Positions 23,795 to 30,810 of a DNA stretch of 64,000 bases are shown piece by piece. The position numbers were made by a program, and so were the translations under genes. The stretch's first letter is position 1, and the number at the start of each line of letters is the position of its first letter. The notes beneath the pieces are model-generated. The model saw only the letters and a list, made by a program, of their open reading frames with translations, did no database searches and was not told the DNA's origin. Source of the stretch: an uncultured Acinetobacter sp. Lineage in GTDB: Bacteria > Pseudomonadota > Gammaproteobacteria > Pseudomonadales > Moraxellaceae. Location: NCBI RefSeq assembly GCF_947493735.1, contig NZ_CANLSL010000005.1, positions 62,001 through 126,000 on the forward strand. Direction: 5' to 3'.

Positions 23795-24343
23795 TTAAAA
23801 ATCAATCCCATCATAAACATCTGCAACCGAAAGCTTCAAGCCAACCGATTGCACAATCAATTCATCGCCCATTTCATAATATTGCGGTTGCCAATCGTCC
23901 AAGCGACTACGCAACTCAACCCACTGACGCTCTTGATCGACCATCAAGTACTCCTGCAAGGTTGGAATGAGTTGATACTGCTGTAGTTTGAAAGTTTTAT
24001 CATAGCTCTTGGTTGATGCAGAGAGTACCTCTACGATCAAAATCGGCGTTTCTACAAAGTACGCACTCATTGATGACTGGGAGCAATCAACCAGCACATC
24101 AGGATAATAAAAATTCTCGGCGATGCGCACCTTCATATCATTCATATACGGACGGCATGGCTTACCTTTAAGATGAGCCTTTAAAGTAGCAAAGATATTT
24201 CCTGAAATAATATTATGAGCAACACTTGCACCCACCATGGCAAAAACTTCGCCATCAATTAATTCATGTTTGATGGTGCTGTTTAGCTCACCTTGAATAT
24301 ATTCTTGCTCATCTATACGATGTTTATTTACAATGGTCATCAT
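23795..24343 (-). CDS. Uma2/DUF820 family putative endonuclease
   Basis: KHELIDGEVFAMVGAS...YPDVLVDCS...PILIVEVLSASTKSYDKTFKLQQYQLIPTLQEYLMVDQ, a PD-(D/E)XK-like pattern. Confidence 0.85.
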   Translation of the reverse strand: MMTIVNKHRIDEQEYIQGELNSTIKHELIDGEVFAMVGASVAHNIISGNIFATLKAHLKGKPCRPYMNDMKVRIAENFYYPDVLVDCSQSSMSAYFVETPILIVEVLSASTKSYDKTFKLQQYQLIPTLQEYLMVDQERQWVELRSRLDDWQPQYYEMGDELIVQSVGLKLSVADVYDGIDF

Positions 24344-24550
24344 CCACCTGTGTGGTATTGTTCAGTTCTAAATCAATATAGCACAGTCACTTGAAATGGC
24401 ATATTTCAGATGTATGATAAAATTTTGTTCACAGCCATATTCATTTTTATTCTCATTTGCTGTTCTAAAAAGTCCTCGCACCACGTCTTTGAAACGCTTA
24501 GACTATTTATAAATTAAGATTTTGAAGTTTTTATATTTTGGAGTGGTGAT

Positions 24551-25024
24551 ATGCAAGGTAGTAAGCAAGTCATTCAACAGTTGAACCAAGTGCTTTTTCA
24601 TGAGTTGACTGCGATCAATCAATATTTTTTGCACTCTCGCATGTTTAACGACTGGGGTATCGAAGGTCTCGGTGAGGCGGAATATAAAGAATCAATCCGT
24701 CAGATGAAGCATGCGGATAAAATCATCGAGCGCATTCTGTTCTTAGAAGGTCTGCCAAACCTCCAACATCTCGGCAAGCTTTACATTGGGCAACATACCG
24801 AAGAAGTATTAAAGTGTGATGTACGCAAGGTCAAAGAAAATATCGAGGCGTTACTATCTGCGGTCAAAATGGCTGAGCAAGAGATGGATTATGTGACTCG
24901 TGACTTGCTTCGTAGCATCTTAGAGAAAGATGAAGACTATCTCGACTGGGCTGATACACAGCTTGATTTGATTGGTAAAGTTGGTATTGAAAACTTTATT
25001 CAGAAGAATATGGAAGAGGAATAA
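24551..25024 (+). CDS. bfr: bacterioferritin
   Basis: MQGSKQVIQQLNQVLFHELTAINQYFLHSRMFNDWG...; ferroxidase residues. Confidence 0.95.
   Translation: MQGSKQVIQQLNQVLFHELTAINQYFLHSRMFNDWGIEGLGEAEYKESIRQMKHADKIIERILFLEGLPNLQHLGKLYIGQHTEEVLKCDVRKVKENIEALLSAVKMAEQEMDYVTRDLLRSILEKDEDYLDWADTQLDLIGKVGIENFIQKNMEEE
24913..25024 (+). repeat. bfr 3'-end repeat, copy 1 (inside intact bfr)
   Basis: tagcatcttagagaaagatgaagactatctcgactgggc...aagaatatggaagaggaataa, same module as copies at 26022 and 26884. Confidence 0.9.
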
Positions 25025-25188
25025 TTTATTATTTTTTCTAAAATTCCTTGATAATTCAATTGGTTTCTACATTAATCTTGAATTATTGTTTTTGCAGTAG
25101 TCAGTCTAAGTTAAAACAATCCAGCTATTTTATATAAGTGATACTCAATATCCTTCAATAATAAAACTTTGAAGTCCTTCAGTATCAA

Positions 25189-25563
25189 CTAAGTCGGATT
25201 GTTTTTAATATATGCTTGCAAACGTTCTTTGTAGTTTTGAATAAAATTAGCCAACTCCTCGACATCAATGATATTTAATTGCCCAATATGTTTTCCACTT
25301 TTTAATATGTCCAAAAAATCAAAGCGCATTGTGCTACGAATATCGATGTAAGATGGTTTTTTCAAGCCTGCCTGCCTCCAATTGCGAATCGGATAATATT
25401 GCAACTTTATATAATCCGATTTGTCTTGGTACTGACTGGTAATCGAATCTAACAATACAATGGTTAAATTCTCTTTACCAATCTCAACCGTATAGCGAAC
25501 CTTCCCATTGACTGGATCTGAAGCAAATTTCACAAAAATTTGATAAATATCTCCAACCGCCAT
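25189..25563 (-). CDS. putative toxin of a type II TA module (PemK/MazF-like by context; weak fold call)
   Basis: small basic protein directly downstream of a Phd/YefM-like antitoxin (5 nt gap between the ORFs). Confidence 0.55.
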   Translation of the reverse strand: MAVGDIYQIFVKFASDPVNGKVRYTVEIGKENLTIVLLDSITSQYQDKSDYIKLQYYPIRNWRQAGLKKPSYIDIRSTMRFDFLDILKSGKHIGQLNIIDVEELANFIQNYKERLQAYIKNNPT

Positions 25564-25568
25564 GCTTA

Positions 25569-25880
25569 TTAACCTTCTTCTTCCTCAAACACTTCCTTTT
25601 CATTCAAAACCATCTGTTTGATTGGTTGACTCGTTAACTGAGCGATGTCTAAAAGATCACACACCATTTGTTGTCCCAACTGTTCTCGACGAGCAGTTTC
25701 AACAATTTGCTGCATGTGTTGAAATTCTTCAAAACTGAGCACAACCGCTTCTGGCGTATTGTTTGTGCAGACATAAATTGGTTGATGATGATCTTTGATA
25801 CTTTGAACAATTTTGCTCCAAGATTTGCGAACATCCGTTGCAGAAACAGTCGCACCATGAATAAAAGTTAATCTTCCCAT
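25569..25880 (-). CDS. Phd/YefM-family antitoxin
   Basis: MGRLTFIHGATVSATDVRKSWSKIVQSIKDHHQPIYVCTNNTPEAVVLSFEEFQHMQQ, typical Phd/YefM architecture. Confidence 0.75.
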   Translation of the reverse strand: MGRLTFIHGATVSATDVRKSWSKIVQSIKDHHQPIYVCTNNTPEAVVLSFEEFQHMQQIVETARREQLGQQMVCDLLDIAQLTSQPIKQMVLNEKEVFEEEEG

Positions 25881-25990
25881 ATCCAAGACCTCACATTTAA
25901 TGATCAACATTGTACCATATTTGACACAAAGTATTACTACAATTTAAGATTAGCATTTTGTAGAAAGTAACGATTTCACTTCATCTTGAG

Positions 25991-26130
25991 ACGACAATGT
26001 CGTATTTGCAAGCCGATAGGTTAGCATCTTAGAGAAAGATGAAGATTATCTCGACTGGGCGGATACACAGCTTGATCTGATTGAGAAAGTCGGTATTGAG
26101 AACTTTATTCAAAAGAATATGGAAGAGTAA
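25991..26130 (+). repeat. palindrome + bfr 3'-end repeat, copy 2
   Basis: acgacaatgtcgtatttgcaagccgataggttagcatcttagagaaagatgaag...ggaagagtaa; encodes LEKDEDYLDWADTQLDLIEKVGIENFIQKNMEE* without a start. Confidence 0.95.
26022..26130 (+). pseudogene. bfr C-terminal fragment (about 35 codons, own stop)
   Basis: in-frame match to the end of intact Bfr, no start codon. Confidence 0.9.
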
Positions 26131-26149
26131 TAAGTTTTACTTCTTTCTA

Positions 26150-26178
26150 AAATCCCTTGAGAAATCAAGGGATTTTTT
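26150..26178 (+). terminator. terminator following bfr fragment 2
   Basis: aaatcccttgagaaatcaagggatttttt. Confidence 0.8.
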
Positions 26179-26197
26179 ACTAATGTCAAATAATTAC

Positions 26198-26512
26198 TCA
26201 AACAATTAAAGTTTTTATTGCTTGAGGATTTTGAATACATAGCTTAATTAAGGTTTTCGCAGCTCCAGACGGATTGCGTTTACCTTGCTCCCATGCTTCG
26301 AGTGTACGTTTGGAAATATCCAACATTTTAGCAAATTCGACTTGTGTTAAGCCTATTTTTTTTCGAGCTAAAGCAACATCGGTTTCACTGACAACAGTCC
26401 GTTTCGCAACATTACCTGCAAGCATATCGTCTATGCCTTGCAAAATTTCAGCTTCAATATCTCGATTCGCTTCAAATGCTTCAAGCTCTTTGTCAGTCAT
26501 TAAACGAGGCAT
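26198..26512 (-). CDS. HigA/NadS-like HTH antitoxin
   Basis: KKIGLTQVEFAKMLDISKRTLEAWEQGKRNPSGAAKTLI HTH; overlaps upstream toxin gene. Confidence 0.85.
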   Translation of the reverse strand: MPRLMTDKELEAFEANRDIEAEILQGIDDMLAGNVAKRTVVSETDVALARKKIGLTQVEFAKMLDISKRTLEAWEQGKRNPSGAAKTLIKLCIQNPQAIKTLIV

Positions 26513-26816
26513 TTAATTTCTCCACTAATAGATTAAGCGTTTTCTTGCTCAATTGAGTCACTTCTTTTTTGCTATAAAGTGTGAGCAACCATATTTCACC
26601 ATTTGCCAAACGGTTAAAGTAAATCACTCGAACACCGCCACGTTTGCCCTTGCCTCCACTGACCCATCTAATTTTTCGTATACCGCCTGATTTTGGTTCA
26701 ACATCACCTGCTTCAGGATTTACAGCCAAATAAGTTTTAAAGTCTTCGTATTCTTCTTCCGTCCAATAGATGGTAGCGTATTTAGAAAATAAAGGGGTTT
26801 CGCAAATTGTATACAT
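26493..26816 (-). CDS. RelE/HigB-family toxin
   Basis: MYTICETPLFSKYATIYWTEEEYEDFKTYL...GGIRKIRWVSGGKGKRGGVRVIYF...LLTLYSKKE, RelE-like. Confidence 0.85.
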   Translation of the reverse strand: MYTICETPLFSKYATIYWTEEEYEDFKTYLAVNPEAGDVEPKSGGIRKIRWVSGGKGKRGGVRVIYFNRLANGEIWLLTLYSKKEVTQLSKKTLNLLVEKLNASFND

Positions 26817-26845
26817 ACAGACCATGAATACGATGAGATAGAATT

Positions 26846-26874
26846 ATTTTAATACGACAATGTCGTATTTGCAA
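26846..26874 (-). promoter_or_regulatory. predicted higBA promoter with palindromic operator in the spacer
   Basis: minus strand TTGCAA-17 nt-TAAAAT; spacer covered by AATACGACA-T-TGTCGTATT, a perfect 19-nt interrupted palindrome. Confidence 0.6.
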
Positions 26875-26996
26875 GCCGATAGGTTAGCAACTTGGAGAAA
26901 GATGAAGACTATCTCGACTGGGCGGATACACAGCTTGATCTGATTGAGAAAGTAGGTATTGAGAACTTTATTCAGAAGAATATGGAAGAAGAATAA
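26851..26996 (+). repeat. palindrome + bfr 3'-end repeat, copy 3
   Basis: acgacaatgtcgtatttgcaagccgataggttagcaacttggagaaagatgaagac...ggaagaagaataa. Confidence 0.95.
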
Positions 26997-27010
26997 CTTT
27001 TCTTTTGCTC

Positions 27011-27039
27011 AAAAAATCCCGCTATATGCGGGATTTTTT
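27011..27039 (+). terminator. terminator following bfr fragment 3
   Basis: aaaaaatcccgctatatgcgggatttttta. Confidence 0.85.
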
Positions 27040-27065
27040 ATGTGCTAGAACAGCTAATTTCAATG

Positions 27066-27800
27066 TTATTTCCACGGTCGTAAGTCAACGATTTTAACCA
27101 CTTCACCTTTTTCTTTATTGATGAGTACAGTCATATCTACAGCAATGGCTTTTAAAGGTACAAAAGCTGTGGCTTGAGGGTATTTTGCTAAAATTTTCTC
27201 AACTAGATTTGGGTCATTAAAGTTTTTTAATAATTCCAAATCCTGAGAACGCTGCTGAATCAACGATTTGACTTGTTTTAAATCGACATAGCGTTCAGGT
27301 CGTTGTGCAAGCGATATACCACCCATGACTTCAGCGAATAGATCATCATTGCGTTGGTTGACGTTATCTGAAACTTTTACAGCAACATATTGAGGCTGTA
27401 ACCATGATGGCTTTTGAAACTGTGGCAGTGCTTGATCTACATGATCATTGATCAAATCATTATTGCGAACTAACTCAAAACGATCAACTACATAACCGAT
27501 CCATACAGGACGACCTTGTGCAATACTGTATACACCAAAACTCAGCGCAGAGAGTTGTAATAGAATAACTACTGCCAAATCAAACTTTAAAGACTTCTTA
27601 CCTTCTTTATAGACAATAAAACCCAAAACTGGACCGACAACCACATCTATCGCAATCAACATCAAAAAGATGTGCGTCACGCCTACGGCTGTGGCAAGTG
27701 GCGATGGATACCATACAAAAAACACAACTCCAACTACAAGTAAAGCAATCAAAAATGAAATGGATAAATGACCAAGAAAAAACTTAAAGCGACTAGACAT
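27066..27800 (-). CDS. TfpX/TfpZ family type IV pilin accessory protein
   Basis: MSSRFKFFLGHLSISFLIALLVVGVVFFVWYPSPL..., multi-TM N-terminus, downstream of pilA. Confidence 0.75.
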   Translation of the reverse strand: MSSRFKFFLGHLSISFLIALLVVGVVFFVWYPSPLATAVGVTHIFLMLIAIDVVVGPVLGFIVYKEGKKSLKFDLAVVILLQLSALSFGVYSIAQGRPVWIGYVVDRFELVRNNDLINDHVDQALPQFQKPSWLQPQYVAVKVSDNVNQRNDDLFAEVMGGISLAQRPERYVDLKQVKSLIQQRSQDLELLKNFNDPNLVEKILAKYPQATAFVPLKAIAVDMTVLINKEKGEVVKIVDLRPWK

Positions 27801-27805
27801 TTTTC

Positions 27806-28098
27806 CTACAGACTCTCACTACTTTTGTCTATATTACTCAATTGTTTTTCCAATATTTCTATTTCTAAATCAATTTTAGATAATTCTTCACACACTTCAC
27901 GACAAATTTTCTGTAATACTTCATTTGCTTGCTGTGCGGTAAAACCTTTTTGCACTAATTGCTTGCCTTGTTCTAATATAGCTTCAATCCCTTTGTTTCA
28001 AAAATTATTTGCTTTCGAAATTTATAATCCTTAATTTGAGATTCTAATTCATTTTTCTCTGCTAACAATTGTTCTAAATTTGGATGTGTATGACTCAT
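27806..28098 (-). pseudogene. small charged coiled-coil-like protein, single-nt frameshift
   Basis: MSHTHPNLEQLLAEKNELESQIKDYKFRKQIIFETKG | IEAILEQGKQLVQKGFTAQQANEVLQKICREVCEELSKIDLEIEILEKQLSNIDKSSESL*; the frames join if one A is added near 27992-27994. Confidence 0.6.
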
Positions 28099-28129
28099 AA
28101 GCATATCCTTTTCATTTAAATTCACAATA

Positions 28130-28157
28130 AAAAACGCATCTTACGATGCGTTCTTTG
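28130..28157 (-). terminator. pilA terminator
   Basis: aacgcatcttacgatgcgtt with a T-run on the minus strand. Confidence 0.75.
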
Positions 28158-28169
28158 TATAAATACTAA

Positions 28170-28595
28170 TTAGTTTTTAACATAACCATTAGTTAAACAA
28201 TCACCACTATAATCCCATTTCAAACGGTCACCAGCAGTAGTCTCTGGTGTTGGTGTTAAGATACAAGTTTCACTAGCCTCGATACCTTTGTAATCGTTAG
28301 GGGTTGCAGTGATCACAGCATCTTCGGCAATAGTAATGCTTGCCAAGGCTTTGCTTGTGGCTGTTGGTAATGTTTCACCAATCTCTGCTTCTGAATCACA
28401 TTTTGCTAAGTCTTTTTCAATACCATAGCAAGCATCAACAGCGGTACGAATTGATGACATCGCTAATGGAATTTCAGAATACGCCGCTTTTTTGATGTAG
28501 TTTTGATACGATGGAATCGCAATCGCTGCCAAGATACCGATGATCGCGATTACGATCATCAATTCGATAAGTGTAAAACCCTTTTGAGCGTTCAT
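28170..28595 (-). CDS. pilA: type IV pilus major pilin
   Basis: [42 protein letters not shown]-terminal Cys pair. Confidence 0.9.
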   Translation of the reverse strand: MNAQKGFTLIELMIVIAIIGILAAIAIPSYQNYIKKAAYSEIPLAMSSIRTAVDACYGIEKDLAKCDSEAEIGETLPTATSKALASITIAEDAVITATPNDYKGIEASETCILTPTPETTAGDRLKWDYSGDCLTNGYVKN

Positions 28596-28660
28596 ATTTT
28601 TCTCCCTAGAGAATAGTTAGTTTTGTCGCTTATTAGCGTTGTTTCGCTATGTTTGTAATA

Positions 28661-28678
28661 CTGCATAAGTTGTGCCAA
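28661..28678 (-). promoter_or_regulatory. sigma-54 promoter for pilA
   Basis: minus strand TTGGCACaacttATGCAG: GG and GC dinucleotides with the canonical 10-nt separation, about 65 nt upstream of the pilA start. Confidence 0.75.
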
Positions 28679-28881
28679 CTTTATGCTAATTCAGATTTAT
28701 ATTATAAAACAACATGTTAAACAACATATTTTTAAAATTATTTGTAGCTCCGTGATTTTTATCACATTTTACTCGCAATAGATTGACAATATTTGTCACT
28801 ATTTGGCTTTTTATATCATTCTGCTTCTGAGCCCAACTCAAGTCCACGGTACATTCAAAAAAGTGATCAACTATTTTTAAG

Positions 28882-29589
28882 TTATTTTATCGATTGATAG
28901 AGTTCATCTACTACTGTATTTAATAAGTGCTGTGCATAATCCAATGAAATATCGAGCTCTTGCGTTGCGATCTCACTATACTTTTGCGGTTGTTGTTTGA
29001 TTTGTCGATACGCTTTCTCCAAACCATGCCATATGGCTTTTTGACCATAGTGTTCTTCAGCCTGATGCCAAGCTTGTTGTGGAATCTCTCCCCATTGATC
29101 AAACATCGCAAGCAGATCAAATATATCCTTATAGGGTGGTGTATTGTAGCGATCAGCATTTGCAAGTAGCTTACTGAGATAACACGATGTTCGATCTATC
29201 GCAGGCACAGGAAAAATGTTCCGAGTGTCTGCATTGAACTGTTCATCTAAAAAAAGGACGAATTCAAGCTTAATCACAATATCTTGATCAGAAATAAAGC
29301 ATCGGACTGCATCTCGATCGGCACGTATGTCTCGTGGATAATTAAAATCCTGCCTGACCAAATCTCCCAAAGTGGTTTCTGTCACCACCGAGCGCACCGC
29401 TCGAAAAGCATTTTTTCCAACACAGAAAAAATCAATGTCTACCGATTGGCGATATTCATCCAACTCTAAGGCGATCCGTGTACCACCACCAAATAAAATG
29501 CAATGATCGTTTAGATAACTCGAATTGAACTGCTGTAAAACTTGATGTAATCGCTGATGATATGTTCTTTTATATTGAGTTTTCATCAT
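28882..29589 (-). CDS. nucleotidyltransferase AbiEii/AbiGii toxin family protein
   Basis: FGGGTRIALELDEYRQSVDIDFF NTase motif; KLLANADRY...YKDIFDLLAM DUF1814 motif. Confidence 0.85.
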   Translation of the reverse strand: MMKTQYKRTYHQRLHQVLQQFNSSYLNDHCILFGGGTRIALELDEYRQSVDIDFFCVGKNAFRAVRSVVTETTLGDLVRQDFNYPRDIRADRDAVRCFISDQDIVIKLEFVLFLDEQFNADTRNIFPVPAIDRTSCYLSKLLANADRYNTPPYKDIFDLLAMFDQWGEIPQQAWHQAEEHYGQKAIWHGLEKAYRQIKQQPQKYSEIATQELDISLDYAQHLLNTVVDELYQSIK

Positions 29590-29611
29590 CAAAACCTTGC
29601 TGATCAATATT

Positions 29612-29622
29612 AGGGTCTGTTG
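29612..29622 (+). repeat. solo partial copy of the MITE terminal repeat
   Basis: TA-GGGTCTGTTGA identical to the first 11 nt of the TIR at 29870. Confidence 0.6.
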
Positions 29623-29623
29623 A

Positions 29624-29830
29624 TTAAGCTGTCAAAAACAATCCTTTTCCAATCGTATCAATCAGCTCTAGAATGAGTACTTTTTCTTGTGCTGTCAATT
29701 GATCGGGATCAATATATTTCCAACGCTTTTCATAAAGTTGAAAAGCAACTTCGGGCTGGATAATTTCAGCTTTAACATCCCACAAAATGCTATCTAAAGC
29801 AGGATATTCATTGCGATGAATCTGTCGCAT
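29624..29830 (-). CDS. small protein paired with the AbiEii-like NTase, putative antitoxin
   Basis: 68 aa ORF directly upstream and co-directional with the NTase; no HTH typical of AbiEi evident. Confidence 0.55.
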   Translation of the reverse strand: MRQIHRNEYPALDSILWDVKAEIIQPEVAFQLYEKRWKYIDPDQLTAQEKVLILELIDTIGKGLFLTA

Positions 29831-29869
29831 TTCTTAGCTCTCTTTAGAAATCAATTGAATGTGATTTTA

Positions 29870-30135
29870 GGGTCTGTTGACATTTCACAGATGCTTGCGA
29901 CAACGGATGTTTTTTAGGCGATACTAGGAATGAATGAAGAAATTTAGCCATTCTAAATGATTCATTCATAACAACGTAGCGTCAAAAAACATCCTTGTCC
30001 CGAAGGGTTATGGCTAAAATTGCCATAAACTTCGTTATGAAACTTGACAAGGGAGTGACCATTCTCTGCGTTTCATGCCTCGTTTATGTGATTTTAGCCT
30101 ATAACGCAATGCATGGTTGAAATGTCAACAGACCC
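29870..30135. mobile_element. 266-bp MITE-like non-autonomous element
   Basis: perfect 18-nt terminal inverted repeats GGGTCTGTTGACATTTCA / TGAAATGTCAACAGACCC flanked by TA on both sides; no ORF; internal inverted repeats. Confidence 0.85.
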
Positions 30136-30186
30136 TAATATAGCACAGAAAAATGATACAACTTGCTAGCAATGAACAATTAAAAT

Positions 30187-30810
30187 TTATAAAAGCTTCG
30201 GCATATCCGAAAGTTCATTACCTTGCGGGTCAACTTTCTGCTCTGAATCTTTAGTTTCATGTTGAATATAAAATTGATGCAAGGTTTCACCCAGTTGCTC
30301 GACCGCATGACAGATGCCATCGGCGAATTGATCTTTTCTAAAAAATGCTAGCATCGACTGACAGACTGTTTGCCAATATTCATCAGTGACCGCTTGGTGA
30401 ATCCCTCGATCTGCAATGATCTCAACATCATGTTCGCAAAGGTTGAGATAGATGAGGACGCCACTATTGTATTCGGTATCCCATACTCGATGTTCAGCAA
30501 AGAGTTGCTCGGCACGTTGTTGACAATTGTACTGAAATGCCACGTCACTCGGCAAGCTTCCCTCAACGATCACTTGGATTTCACCACGATGACCATGCTC
30601 TGCATCTCGAATGCTATCTGCGATTTGCTGTGCTTGACCGGGATTAATCACGCTTTTACTGGATTTAAAATAAAACACATGCTTCAACCACCGTTTTAAA
30701 CTTGGCTGAGCTTGGCTTTGACTGTGTCGTGTGGTGAAGATCGTTTCATCATCCACGTGTTTGATCGTGCTGTCCACAATCGTGTTGTTTTGTGTTGTTT
30801 GTTTTACCAT
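30187..30810 (-). CDS. TPM domain-containing protein
   Basis: IADSIRDAEHGHRGEIQVIVEGSLP...AEQLFAEHRVWDTEYNSGVLIYLNLCEHDVEIIADRGIH. Confidence 0.85.
   Translation of the reverse strand: MVKQTTQNNTIVDSTIKHVDDETIFTTRHSQSQAQPSLKRWLKHVFYFKSSKSVINPGQAQQIADSIRDAEHGHRGEIQVIVEGSLPSDVAFQYNCQQRAEQLFAEHRVWDTEYNSGVLIYLNLCEHDVEIIADRGIHQAVTDEYWQTVCQSMLAFFRKDQFADGICHAVEQLGETLHQFYIQHETKDSEQKVDPQGNELSDMPKLL

Noticed and set aside
24913-26996. Repeated bfr tails considered as a CRISPR or integron-like attC array
   Set aside because: Only three copies, ~110-145 bp, coding-derived, with gene-sized and unequal spacers and no integrase or cas genes in the window.
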